In this document: in pieces, positions 1 to 5,223 of the stretch | Numbering within the stretch: the first letter of the stretch is position 1 | Layout: every line of letters begins with the position of its first letter | Assembly: GCA_014896635.1 (NCBI GenBank) | Contig: JADBKA010000296.1 | Coordinates: 1-5,223, forward strand | Reading direction: 5' to 3' | Origin: Ktedonobacteraceae bacterium | GTDB lineage: Bacteria > Chloroflexota > Ktedonobacteria > Ktedonobacterales > Ktedonobacteraceae | Length of the DNA stretch: 5,223 nucleotides | Notes under the pieces: model-generated | What the model was told of the DNA's origin: nothing | Seen by the model: only the letters and a program-made list of their open reading frames with translations | Databases searched by the model: none | Translations under genes and position numbers: made by a program

Positions 1-30
1 TCTTCCACAAAACCACCTGTCAACGTCGCT

Positions 31-59
31 ATTATAGCATAGAGCGCGGATTTTGTGCA
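31..59 (-). promoter_or_regulatory. Leftward promoter for a gene outside the window
   Basis: Read on the minus strand, this has a perfect TATAAT -10 (31-36) preceded by TGC, which makes it an extended -10 (TGCTATAAT, 31-39). A 17-bp spacer (37-53) separates it from TGCACA (54-59), which matches the -35 consensus at 4 of 6 positions. The predicted start of transcription is near base 24, heading off the left edge. No start codon for the driven gene can be fixed in the remaining bases. Assignment rests on consensus matching only. Confidence 0.5.
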
Positions 60-114
60 GGGAATTTCAGGAGAGAGGACACCCCGGCAGCCCTGGGAGA
101 ATTCTCGCATACTC

Positions 115-144
115 TTGACATAATGTCCTTTCTTGTACTACACT
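115..144 (+). promoter_or_regulatory. Sigma-70-type promoter of the Fur/PerR-family gene
   Basis: A perfect -35 TTGACA (115-120) is followed after 18 bp by TACACT (139-144), which matches the -10 consensus at 4 of 6 positions. This predicts transcription starting near base 151, giving a leader of about 48 nt before the ATG at 199. The Fur-type operator begins at that predicted start, so repressor binding there would block polymerase. A perfect 10-bp palindrome, GAGAATTCTC (97-106), lies just upstream of the -35; its role is unknown. Confidence 0.55.
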
Positions 145-150
145 ATGAAG

Positions 151-170
151 TGAGAATGATTATCATTTTT
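151..170 (+). promoter_or_regulatory. Fur-type operator (Fur box)
   Basis: TGAGAATGATTATCA (151-165) matches the 7-1-7 Fur box TGATAATNATTATCA at 14 of 15 positions. The overlapping segment 152-170 matches the classical 19-bp Fur box at 15 of 19 positions. It contains a perfect 6-1-6 inverted repeat, AATGAT-T-ATCATT, centred on base 161. It sits on the predicted transcription start of the adjacent Fur-superfamily gene, the usual arrangement for autorepression by a metal-loaded Fur-family dimer. Position 2 (G) and position 14 (C) follow the Fur rather than the PerR consensus (TTATAATNATTATAA). Confidence 0.8.
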
Positions 171-198
171 GTATCATGAAACTCGAAGTAGTGGAGAG

Positions 199-591
199 AT
201 GGAGCAAACGAGACTGAATGCCAACGCCAGGGCTGTGCTGGACGTGCTGCAAGCTGCAAAGGATCATCCGACGGCTCTGGAGATCTACGAGCGGGTCAGG
301 CAGGCTCGTCCACACATTGGAGTCGCTACTGTTTATCGTATCCTGCACCAGCTTACTGAGCAGGGTATGATCAGGACGCTTGGGCGCGAAGGAGAATGCC
401 GCTACGATGCGCATATACAGCGGCATGATCATGCTATCTGCGTCTCCTGCGGCGCTCTTCTGGATCTGCCCGTTGACGTGGAGATCCCGAACGCCGCTCT
501 GCGCTCTGTGGCCCAGATGGCGGGCATCGAACTCGACACGTACGAAGTCAGAATCTACGGTCGCTGCCAGTCCTGCCAGTTGACGGATTAG
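199..591 (+). CDS. Fur-superfamily metalloregulator, PerR-like
   Basis: This is a cytoplasmic DNA-binding repressor of 130 residues. The N-terminal half is the Fur winged helix, with HPTALEIYE (23-31) and the recognition-helix signature ATVYRILHQL (43-52). The C-terminal half is the dimerisation and metal domain. Two CxxC pairs, C81/C84 and C123/C126, form the structural zinc site. Aligned by eye to Bacillus subtilis PerR, the regulatory ligands H37, D85, H91, H93 and D104 correspond to H23, D70, H76, H78 and D89. Asp at the last position is typical of PerR, where Fur usually has Glu. PerR senses peroxide by iron-catalysed oxidation of its His ligands. The usual TPQR motif in the first helices is degenerate (NANAR). 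The ATG at 199 has GGAG only 2 nt upstream. A TTG at 169 would add 10 residues but overlaps the operator and lacks a ribosome site. The Fur-type box on its promoter implies autoregulation. Fold is certain; the PerR subtype is inferred, and Fur or another metal sensor remains possible. Confidence 0.9.
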   Translation: MEQTRLNANARAVLDVLQAAKDHPTALEIYERVRQARPHIGVATVYRILHQLTEQGMIRTLGREGECRYDAHIQRHDHAICVSCGALLDLPVDVEIPNAALRSVAQMAGIELDTYEVRIYGRCQSCQLTD

Positions 592-657
592 CAGGAAACC
601 ACGAGCAGCCTGGAGTCGTGTCTATAGATATATGTGGGGAAAGAGGGATGTGAAGAG

Positions 658-686
658 TTGTGGAAACCGCATTTATGCCGGATAAT
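658..686 (+). promoter_or_regulatory. Possible promoter of the YwqG-like gene
   Basis: GATAAT (681-686) matches the -10 consensus at 5 of 6 positions and lies 17 bp downstream of TTGTGG (658-663), which matches the -35 at only 3 of 6. Transcription would begin near base 693, leaving a leader of about 20 nt to the ATG at 713. The 121-bp gap after the regulator gene has no convincing terminator, so read-through from the upstream promoter is also possible. Confidence 0.35.
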
Positions 687-712
687 GTTGAGAGAACCGG
701 ACGGAGAAAATC

Positions 713-1561
713 ATGGACACGGCTGATATACATGCTGCTTTTGCAAAGGCCGGGCTGGCGCGCCTGGTGAAAGATATTGACACCCTGGCAAAACCTTCAA
801 TGCGCCTGCTGGCAACGCCTGTGGACGAGACGAGCATTGTCCTCGGCGCCTCGAAGATCGGCGGTCTGCCCGATCTGCCACCTGGGATACACTGGCCTGA
901 ATTGAACGGAGTACCCCAGTCTTTCATCGCCCAGATTCGCCTCGAAGAAGTGCATCCCTATGACAGCGAGCGACTCTTGCCAGAACGAGGGATGCTCTGG
1001 TTTTTCTACGATGCGTTGCAGGAGACCTATGGCGCGGACCCTCAGGACTGCGGCGGCTGGCAGGTGATCTTGCAGGATATCAGCTCCGCATACTTGCAAC
1101 GTGCTACCATACCTGCAACATTGCCAGCGCAAAGTCGCTTCAAAGCAGCGTCTGTGCGCTTCGTTCCTGAAATCACGCTCTCTCAGGTGCCGAAGCTGGA
1201 TCTCCCCGCGTATGACTGGAGCGACGAAGAGTTGGAGAAATATGAGGATCTGATTGCAGAGCTTGTCCCACCTGACGAGCGCGCTTTTCGTCACCGCCTG
1301 CTTGGTAACGCCGATCTCATTCAGGACGACCTGCGTCTGCAATGCCACCTCGTCTCGCATGGTGTCACCGATGAAGATGATCCGCGTGCGCAGAAACTGG
1401 CGGCGGGTGCGATGGACTGGCGCCTGCTGCTCCAGGTCGATACCGATGAGCGCCTCGGTATGCGCTGGAGCAGTACCGGTATGCTCTACTACTGCATCAC
1501 CGCAACGAACCTGCGCGCTCGCCGTTTCGAGACAGCCTGGCTGGTAATGCAGGCAGATTAG
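713..1561 (+). CDS. YwqG-like DUF1963 family protein
   Basis: This 282-residue soluble protein belongs to the DUF1963 family, whose best-known member is Bacillus subtilis YwqG; the biochemical role is unknown. Family hallmarks run through the whole length: SKIGGLPDLP (47-56) and HWP (60-62), then SFIAQIRL (70-77), the GMLWFFYD strand (93-100), HRLLGNADLIQDD (194-206), WRLLLQVDTDE (236-246), and the C-terminal GMRW (249-252) and GMLYYCI (256-262). Length is normal for the family and nothing appears truncated. No signal peptide or membrane helix is visible, so it is probably cytoplasmic. The ATG has GGAG (703-706) 6 nt upstream, which supports this start. It follows the metalloregulator by 121 bp and may have its own promoter. 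Relatives occur scattered in many bacteria without consistent neighbours, so context gives no function here. Confidence 0.88.
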   Translation: MDTADIHAAFAKAGLARLVKDIDTLAKPSMRLLATPVDETSIVLGASKIGGLPDLPPGIHWPELNGVPQSFIAQIRLEEVHPYDSERLLPERGMLWFFYDALQETYGADPQDCGGWQVILQDISSAYLQRATIPATLPAQSRFKAASVRFVPEITLSQVPKLDLPAYDWSDEELEKYEDLIAELVPPDERAFRHRLLGNADLIQDDLRLQCHLVSHGVTDEDDPRAQKLAAGAMDWRLLLQVDTDERLGMRWSSTGMLYYCITATNLRARRFETAWLVMQAD

Positions 1562-1584
1562 TTGTATGATGCACTGTAGAGCTG

Positions 1585-1617
1585 GAGGCAGCGCCTTCAG
1601 CGGCTTCTCCCTGCCTC
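1585..1617 (+). terminator. Inverted repeat, weak terminator candidate
   Basis: GAGGCAG (1585-1591) and CTGCCTC (1611-1617) form a perfect 7-bp stem around a 19-nt loop, and a short GCC/GGC pairing (1593-1595 with 1602-1604) can form inside it. It lies 24 bp after the YwqG-like gene. No T-run follows immediately; only the looser T-rich stretch at 1632-1645 is present. An intrinsic terminator is therefore possible but not well supported. Confidence 0.3.
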
Positions 1618-1662
1618 ATCAACGGGTAATCTTCATTATTTATTTGGAAAGGAGAGAGACCG

Positions 1663-2292
1663 ATGAAGTCTCTCGCTCTCTGGGGAGTGGTGGCAGCTTT
1701 GCTGCTGGTGCTCGGCGGATGCGGCACAACGGGCGGCCCAGGATCAACGTATACCATCACACCGGCAGCCACACCGACAGGCGGCAACACGAGTACAAAG
1801 ACGGCACAGCAGGGATTCGGGCCTGAGCCGAACTGGGGTGTCCAGACAAAAACATCAGGTTGCCAGGCAAACGGGCCGATCCAGGACAAAGCCTGCACGC
1901 CCGGCGATATTTTCCCCGACGCCACAAAGGAGAAAATTTGCGTCCCCGGCTATGCCAGCTCTGTGCGCAATGTATCGCAGAGCCTCAAAGAAAAAGTCTA
2001 CGCTTCCTACGGTGTCAAGAAGCGCAGTCCCGGCCAGTATGAAGTCGATCATCTCGTCAGCCTGCAACTGGGCGGCTCGAACAGCATTGCCAATCTCTGG
2101 CCTGAACCGGCTTCGCCAAAACCCGGCTTCCATGAAAAGGATCGTGTCGAGAACTATCTGCACGACCAGGTTTGCAAAGGAGCTATCTCGCTCAAGCAGG
2201 CACAGATCCAGATCGCCACAAACTGGCTCGCCGTCTATAACAGCATACCACAGCAGTATAATGGCGAAGACCAGGATGATAGCTCTTCATAA
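1663..2292 (+). CDS. Lipoprotein with HNH-type nuclease-like domain
   Basis: This 209-residue protein starts with a lipoprotein signal peptide: K2, a hydrophobic core (4-17) and the lipobox LGGC ending at C20, where lipid attachment and cleavage are expected. A Gly/Thr/Pro-rich linker (21-50) tethers the globular part outside the membrane. The core YEVDHLVSLQLGGS (126-139), then N144-L-W-P and HEKDRVENYLH (157-167), resembles HNH (beta-beta-alpha-metal) nucleases. D129-H130, N144 and H157 are candidate active-site residues. The downstream VCKG (170-173) and AQIQIATNW (180-188) resemble the C-terminal end of secreted HNH-like proteins. Mature-domain cysteines C67, C78, C93 and C171 could form disulfides. 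The ATG is preceded by a strong AAGGAGAG site (GGAG at 1651-1654, 8 nt upstream). No immunity or secretion partner is adjacent. DNA degradation at the cell surface is a guess; nuclease activity is unproven and the fold may be catalytically divergent. Confidence 0.85.
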   Translation: MKSLALWGVVAALLLVLGGCGTTGGPGSTYTITPAATPTGGNTSTKTAQQGFGPEPNWGVQTKTSGCQANGPIQDKACTPGDIFPDATKEKICVPGYASSVRNVSQSLKEKVYASYGVKKRSPGQYEVDHLVSLQLGGSNSIANLWPEPASPKPGFHEKDRVENYLHDQVCKGAISLKQAQIQIATNWLAVYNSIPQQYNGEDQDDSSS

Positions 2293-2346
2293 AATGGGAC
2301 AATAGCTTTTTGTCAATATTCATTGCTGGCGGGGAAATCTCAGTGG

Positions 2347-2988
2347 CTAGAGGAGTGTACGCGCAAAATCGACGATGGCGCTCTGCACTTCATCAAGGCG
2401 ATTCTGGAAAAAATGATCCGCGCCCTCAACCGGCACGATCCGTTTGGGGGCCGGTACCCGCTCAAACCATTGGAGCGCCAGGTCATAAGGGGCGATGTCA
2501 TCGGTGGTGCAGTGAATGAAGAGCTTCGGTTTCTGGCAGTCGTCAAGCGTATCACCATCAAACATACGGGCCGGTACGCTGAGACCGATCAGCGCCTGAG
2601 CGCGATCATCCACCGCTGCTACGCGCAACCCCACCCACGCGCCGAAAGAAAAACCACCGATGATCACTGGCAGTCCGGCATAGCGCCGGCTCAGAAATTC
2701 CAGGGCGCTGCGTACATCGTTTAGTTCGCCACGCCCTTCGTCGTAGCTGCCCGTGCTGTGTCCTACGCCACGAAAGTTGAAGCGCAGGGTCGGGATATTC
2801 AAACTCAGTAGCGCCTGCGCCGCTTTGAAGACCACCTTGTTATGCATGGTCCCACCATAGAGCGGGTGGGGATGGCAGACGATGCTGGCATATTTCGGCT
2901 GCGATCCCTCTTCCTCCGGTTTGAGAATGCCTTCCAGGTGCCCATGTGGTGCAGGAATATTGACGTGTAGAATCTGATTACTTGCCAT
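2347..2988 (-). CDS. Alpha/beta hydrolase, COG2945-like
   Basis: This 213-residue cytoplasmic serine hydrolase resembles the COG2945 / KANL3-Tex30 group of dienelactone-hydrolase-like proteins. The group signature HPHPLYGGTMHNKVV (39-53) is followed by RFNFRGVGHSTGSYDEGRGE (69-88). The nucleophile elbow is GFSFG (112-116), with S114 as nucleophile. D163 in the HCTTDDIAP segment is the likely acid, and H192 in GADHFF the catalytic His. Length is typical and all three triad residues are present, so it should be active; the natural ester or acyl substrate is unknown. The start is supported by AAGG (2996-2999), 7 nt upstream on the minus strand. It converges on the HNH lipoprotein gene with only 54 bp between the stops. 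It lies downstream of the small membrane-protein gene on the same strand but probably has its own promoter. Confidence 0.9.
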   Translation of the reverse strand: MASNQILHVNIPAPHGHLEGILKPEEEGSQPKYASIVCHPHPLYGGTMHNKVVFKAAQALLSLNIPTLRFNFRGVGHSTGSYDEGRGELNDVRSALEFLSRRYAGLPVIIGGFSFGAWVGLRVAAVDDRAQALIGLSVPARMFDGDTLDDCQKPKLFIHCTTDDIAPYDLALQWFERVPAPKRIVPVEGADHFFQNRLDEVQSAIVDFARTLL

Positions 2989-3035
2989 AGCCTTTCCTTG
3001 TTCTTCGTCAAGTTCTGTTCAGACAAACTGTTTCT

Positions 3036-3044
3036 AGTATAACA
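3036..3044 (-). promoter_or_regulatory. Extended -10 promoter of the alpha/beta hydrolase gene
   Basis: On the minus strand the sequence reads TGTTATACT: a TATACT -10 (5 of 6) with the TGn extension. No good -35 lies at 16-18 bp, which is tolerated by extended -10 promoters. The predicted start near base 3029 gives a leader of about 40 nt before the ATG at 2988. Assignment is by motif only. Confidence 0.45.
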
Positions 3045-3106
3045 ACACTTTTTTTACGAAGAAGGAAAGGGGGAAGCTATGGCTATGGTCGAAAAGCATT
3101 CCCCTC

Positions 3107-3463
3107 TCATTCAGGTTCCGGTGGCCTGGCGCTCCCGCGCTCTTTCAATCTCCGGGTCAATTCAACAGAGGCCATGATTGTGCGTATAACCAGAAGGATG
3201 CTGGCGAGGAAGGCCAGAGCGATCAGGATAAGGAACACGATTCTGAGAGCTGGCAAAAAAATCAACAGCGAGACCAGGAGCATGAGGAGCGCGAAAATAA
3301 TATTGCTGATGCCAAACAGGATAGCCGGCTTCCTGTGCCAGGCGACTACCAGTCCGCCGGGTTGCGTTTTGCTGCCCGTGCGTATATTATAGATGCCGAC
3401 TCCAAGTAGCACAAGGATGATCGCAACGAGTACAATGATGCCCAGGAGCATTAAGCCGCTCAA
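3107..3463 (-). CDS. Small three-helix membrane protein, unknown function
   Basis: I do not recognise a family. The 118-residue product has three strongly hydrophobic segments: about 4-25, 46-69 and 73-96. The loop 26-45 is basic (R28, K32, H43, R44, K45), as is the tail (R94, R104, R105, K107, R109), which ends in PPEPE. By the positive-inside rule the N-terminus is outside, the loop and tail are cytoplasmic, and helices 2 and 3 form a tight hairpin around P71. The start is uncertain. TTG at 3463 has a G-rich stretch (3472-3477 on the plus strand) 8 nt upstream as a weak ribosome site. ATG at 3451 would remove four residues. An in-frame TGA just upstream (3485-3487) excludes a longer protein. 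It is divergent from the Nudix gene and 118 bp upstream of the hydrolase gene. Its well-organised topology favours a real gene over the antisense frames. Confidence 0.65.
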   Translation of the reverse strand: MSGLMLLGIIVLVAIILVLLGVGIYNIRTGSKTQPGGLVVAWHRKPAILFGISNIIFALLMLLVSLLIFLPALRIVFLILIALAFLASILLVIRTIMASVELTRRLKERGSARPPEPE

Positions 3464-3621
3464 GGTGGTATCCCCCCGCTTCTTTCAAAAAATCATCGGC
3501 TCTATAGTAGCACGTATTGCAAGAGAGAAGTGGCTCACATGGTTGGTCAGAGACGCGGAAGCCATTCCATCCCTTCTCTCCCACGCTTCAAACGAGACAA
3601 AAATGACAGGAAGATAAAAAT

Positions 3622-4209
3622 ATGCAACAGAACAAAGATCAAGCACAAAATAATTCTCAGTGGAAAATACTTTCCGCACGACAGATACTGCAAACTCCTT
3701 ATCTGAAAATACGCAGCGAAGAGGTGGAGCTGCCGGACGGCACCGTACTGCCAGACTACTACATCATCGAGAATCGTGGCTGGGTCGGCATCGTCCCGAT
3801 CACAGGAGACGGGCGCTTCCTGATCAATAGACAATATAAGCATGGTATTGGATTAGAGGTGCTGGAATTTCCTGCTGGCGGCATCGACGAAGATGAGGAA
3901 GATCCGCTGCAAACCGCGCACCGCGAACTGATGGAAGAGACAGGCTACAGCAGTGAGCGCATGGAACTGCTCAGCGAGATGATCGCCAACCCGACAGGTG
4001 CAGTCACGCGCGCCTGGTGGTACCTGGCCTATAACGTGCGTAAGACGGGGGAGCAGAAGCTCGATCCCGCCGAGATCATCGAAACTTACCTGGTCACGCC
4101 AGCAGAACTGCTGGCGCTGATTCGCCGCGGCCAGTTCGCCGTGCAGGGCCAGATCGCCGCCGCCTACATGGCACTGGAGAAGCTCGGCTATCTCAAAACC
4201 GCCTTTTAA
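3622..4209 (+). CDS. Nudix hydrolase, probable ADP-ribose pyrophosphatase
   Basis: This 195-residue cytoplasmic enzyme is predicted to cleave ADP-ribose to AMP and ribose 5-phosphate with Mg2+, or a related nucleoside diphosphate sugar. It carries a perfect Nudix box, GX5EX7REUXEEXGU: G87, E93, R101-E102-L103, E105-E106 and G108-Y109. E102, E105 and E106 are the expected metal ligands. The preceding EFPAGG (82-87) and RQYKHG (70-75) segments are typical of the ADP-ribose branch. P124 lies 15 residues after the box, the position described as diagnostic for ADP-ribose pyrophosphatases. The C-terminal AEIIETYLVTPAELLALI segment (from about 153) matches the family's last helix region. The ATG has AGGA (3608-3611) 10 nt upstream. 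It is divergent from the membrane-protein gene and 107 bp before the methyltransferase gene. In the 158-bp divergent gap I see no convincing promoter for either gene. Substrate choice is inferred. Confidence 0.9.
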   Translation: MQQNKDQAQNNSQWKILSARQILQTPYLKIRSEEVELPDGTVLPDYYIIENRGWVGIVPITGDGRFLINRQYKHGIGLEVLEFPAGGIDEDEEDPLQTAHRELMEETGYSSERMELLSEMIANPTGAVTRAWWYLAYNVRKTGEQKLDPAEIIETYLVTPAELLALIRRGQFAVQGQIAAAYMALEKLGYLKTAF

Positions 4210-4253
4210 GACAAGAATTCTACATAGCGGTAGATACCTCTTCCACTGTAGCA

Positions 4254-4262
4254 TGTTATAAT
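4254..4262 (+). promoter_or_regulatory. Extended -10 promoter of the methyltransferase gene
   Basis: TGTTATAAT combines a perfect TATAAT -10 (4257-4262) with the TGn extension (4254-4256). The 16-18 bp position upstream holds only poor -35 matches, as is common for extended -10 promoters. Transcription should begin near base 4269, leaving a leader of about 48 nt that contains the ribosome site AAGGAG (4300-4305). It separates transcription of the methyltransferase from the Nudix gene. Confidence 0.6.
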
Positions 4263-4316
4263 ACAGAGAAGAAGTGTTATATATCACTGGATTCTCAGGA
4301 AGGAGCCGGTAAACCA

Positions 4317-5186
4317 ATGTCTTCGATCCAGCCCGACGAAAATACCTACGTAATTGACCAGGAAAGCAGCGCCGAGATGGCGCGCCTGATCAACCAGGAT
4401 CTGATGATCACCAAGCATATGGGGGGTCTCTTCCCCACGACGCTTGACCTCTCGCAGGTCCACGACATTCTCGATGTTGCCTGCGGCCCCGGCGGCTGGG
4501 CTTTAGAAGTTGCTTTCGCTCACCCCGATAAGCGCGTAGTCGGTATTGACATCAGCAACCGGATGCTGGAGTATGCGCGTGCGCGCGCCCAGGTGCAGGG
4601 CAGCAAGAACCTCACGTTCCTGTTTATGGACGCCACCGCGCCACTGAAGTTTCCCGATGCTTCTTTCGACTTTGTCAACGCGCGCTTTCTCGTCGGACTT
4701 ATGTGGAAAACAGCCTGGGAGCCGTTTGTCAAAGAGTGCTTTCGCGTCACCAGACCCGGCGGCATTATTCGCTTGACCGAAGTTGACATAGCCGCAGGGA
4801 TCACCAATAGTTCAGCTTTGGAACGTTATAATAGACTGACGGCTAGAGCAGCCTATCGCCAGGGAAGAACTTTTTGTGGTGATGAAGACGCTGCTCACTG
4901 TGGGTTGACGCCTATGCTGAGCGATTTTCTGGAACGCGCAGGCTACTGCGATATCCAGGAAATACCACATATGCTCAACTTCTCCTATGGCAGGGAAGCC
5001 TATCGCATGCAGTATAAAAATTTGCAGGCCGCATTGAAGCTATTACATCCATTCCTTGTTAAAGTAGGTGTAGCCACGCAGGAGGAACTGGATAAGCTCT
5101 ACGAACAAATGCTCCTTGACATGATGCGGGAAGACTTTCGTGGCATCTGGTACTTCATGAGCGCAATCGGAAAGAAGCCGCGCTGA
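4317..5186 (+). CDS. Class I SAM-dependent methyltransferase
   Basis: This 289-residue Rossmann-fold methyltransferase uses S-adenosylmethionine; its acceptor is unknown. Motif I is ILDVACGPGGWALEVA (51-66), the glycine-rich cofactor loop. The acidic end of strand 2 is D78 in VVGIDIS (74-80), expected to bind the ribose hydroxyls. MDAT (104-107) is the adenine-contact segment, followed by FPDASFDFV (112-120) as motif IV. VTRPGGIIRLTEVD (144-157) is the post-motif strand. An N-terminal helical lid (about 17-40) contains AEMARLINQD and KHMGGLFP. The last 120 residues form a mostly helical cap likely to define the substrate. This signature resembles a paralogue-rich group I associate with Ktedonobacteria. 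The ATG has AAGGAG (4300-4305) 11 nt upstream and its own extended -10 promoter. A small-molecule or natural-product substrate is plausible, but no biosynthetic gene is adjacent. Confidence 0.92.
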   Translation: MSSIQPDENTYVIDQESSAEMARLINQDLMITKHMGGLFPTTLDLSQVHDILDVACGPGGWALEVAFAHPDKRVVGIDISNRMLEYARARAQVQGSKNLTFLFMDATAPLKFPDASFDFVNARFLVGLMWKTAWEPFVKECFRVTRPGGIIRLTEVDIAAGITNSSALERYNRLTARAAYRQGRTFCGDEDAAHCGLTPMLSDFLERAGYCDIQEIPHMLNFSYGREAYRMQYKNLQAALKLLHPFLVKVGVATQEELDKLYEQMLLDMMREDFRGIWYFMSAIGKKPR

Positions 5187-5204
5187 TATCTTTCACAGCG
5201 CGGC
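5177..5204 (+). terminator. Perfect 9-bp inverted repeat at the methyltransferase stop
   Basis: GCCGCGCTG (5177-5185) and CAGCGCGGC (5196-5204) are perfectly complementary around a 10-nt loop. The first arm covers the last codons and most of the TGA stop (5184-5186). The stem is GC-rich and stable but is not followed by a T-run within the visible 19 bases, so it is not a classical intrinsic terminator. The heptamer CAGCGCG recurs at 5211-5217. It may aid termination or protect the transcript's 3' end. Confidence 0.45.
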
Positions 5205-5223
5205 ACGAAGCAGCGCGCAAATG

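Noticed and set aside
176..217. A 13-codon frame (MKLEVVERWSKRD) starting inside the leader of the regulator gene, a possible leader peptide.
   Set aside because: It has no ribosome binding site and overlaps the regulator start in another frame; its composition shows no attenuation-like codon run.
600..620. A CACGA / TCGTG pairing just after the regulator gene, a possible terminator.
   Set aside because: The stem is 5 bp with an 11-nt loop and no T-run follows.
797..1360. A 187-codon minus-strand frame.
   Set aside because: It lies entirely antisense to the well-supported YwqG-like gene and shows no domain features of its own.
2298..2314. A small hairpin GACAA / TTGTC between the two convergent genes, a possible bidirectional terminator.
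   Set aside because: The stem is only 5 bp, AT-rich, and the T-run lies in the loop rather than after the stem.
3079..3177. A 32-codon plus-strand reading frame beginning MAMVEKHSP, preceded by a purine-rich AAGGAAAGGGGG stretch.
   Set aside because: It overlaps the antisense 3' end of the membrane-protein gene for about 70 bp, has no recognisable domain and no clear promoter. The purine run is not enough to call a gene.
3523..3580. An 8-bp inverted repeat GAGAGAAG / CTTCTCTC in the gap between the membrane-protein and Nudix genes.
   Set aside because: The arms are 42 bp apart and low in complexity (purine/pyrimidine runs), so chance is the simplest explanation.
3853..4317. A 154-codon minus-strand frame across the Nudix gene.
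   Set aside because: It is antisense to a complete Nudix-box enzyme and has no features of a real protein.

Overview
The window looks like ordinary chromosomal DNA from a member of the Chloroflexota, most likely class Ktedonobacteria. This placement is an inference. The clearest clue is the last gene, a SAM-dependent methyltransferase whose N-terminal signature (AEMARLINQD, then KHMGGLFP, then DVACGPGGWALEVA) resembles a methyltransferase group that I recall as strongly expanded in Ktedonobacter relatives. Short, independently promoted genes with good purine-rich ribosome binding sites fit but do not prove it. No rRNA, tRNA, CRISPR array, insertion sequence or phage gene is visible.

Layout, left to right. 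Bases 1-198 are a control region. It holds a leftward promoter whose gene lies outside the window, a rightward promoter (TTGACA / TACACT), and a strong Fur-type operator lying on the predicted transcription start of the first gene. That gene (199-591, +) is a 130-residue Fur-superfamily metalloregulator whose metal ligands match the peroxide sensor PerR. Next come a YwqG/DUF1963 protein of unknown role (713-1561, +) and a secreted lipoprotein carrying an HNH-type nuclease-like domain (1663-2292, +).

Convergent to these, on the minus strand, are an alpha/beta hydrolase of the COG2945 type (2347-2988) and a small three-helix membrane protein (3107-3463). Rightward again are a Nudix hydrolase with ADP-ribose pyrophosphatase hallmarks (3622-4209) and the methyltransferase (4317-5186). 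The methyltransferase has its own near-consensus extended -10 promoter and ends in a perfect 9-bp inverted repeat that includes its stop codon.

The genes do not form one operon. Gaps are mostly about 55-160 bp, strands change, and promoters can be proposed in front of at least three genes. The only functional thread I can suggest is loose: metal/peroxide sensing plus housekeeping hydrolysis of nucleotide-sugar and ester compounds. I do not see a convincing undescribed multi-gene system. The most interesting points are the mismatch between the PerR-like ligand set and the Fur-like operator, the recurring extended -10 promoters, and the surface-anchored HNH-like lipoprotein.
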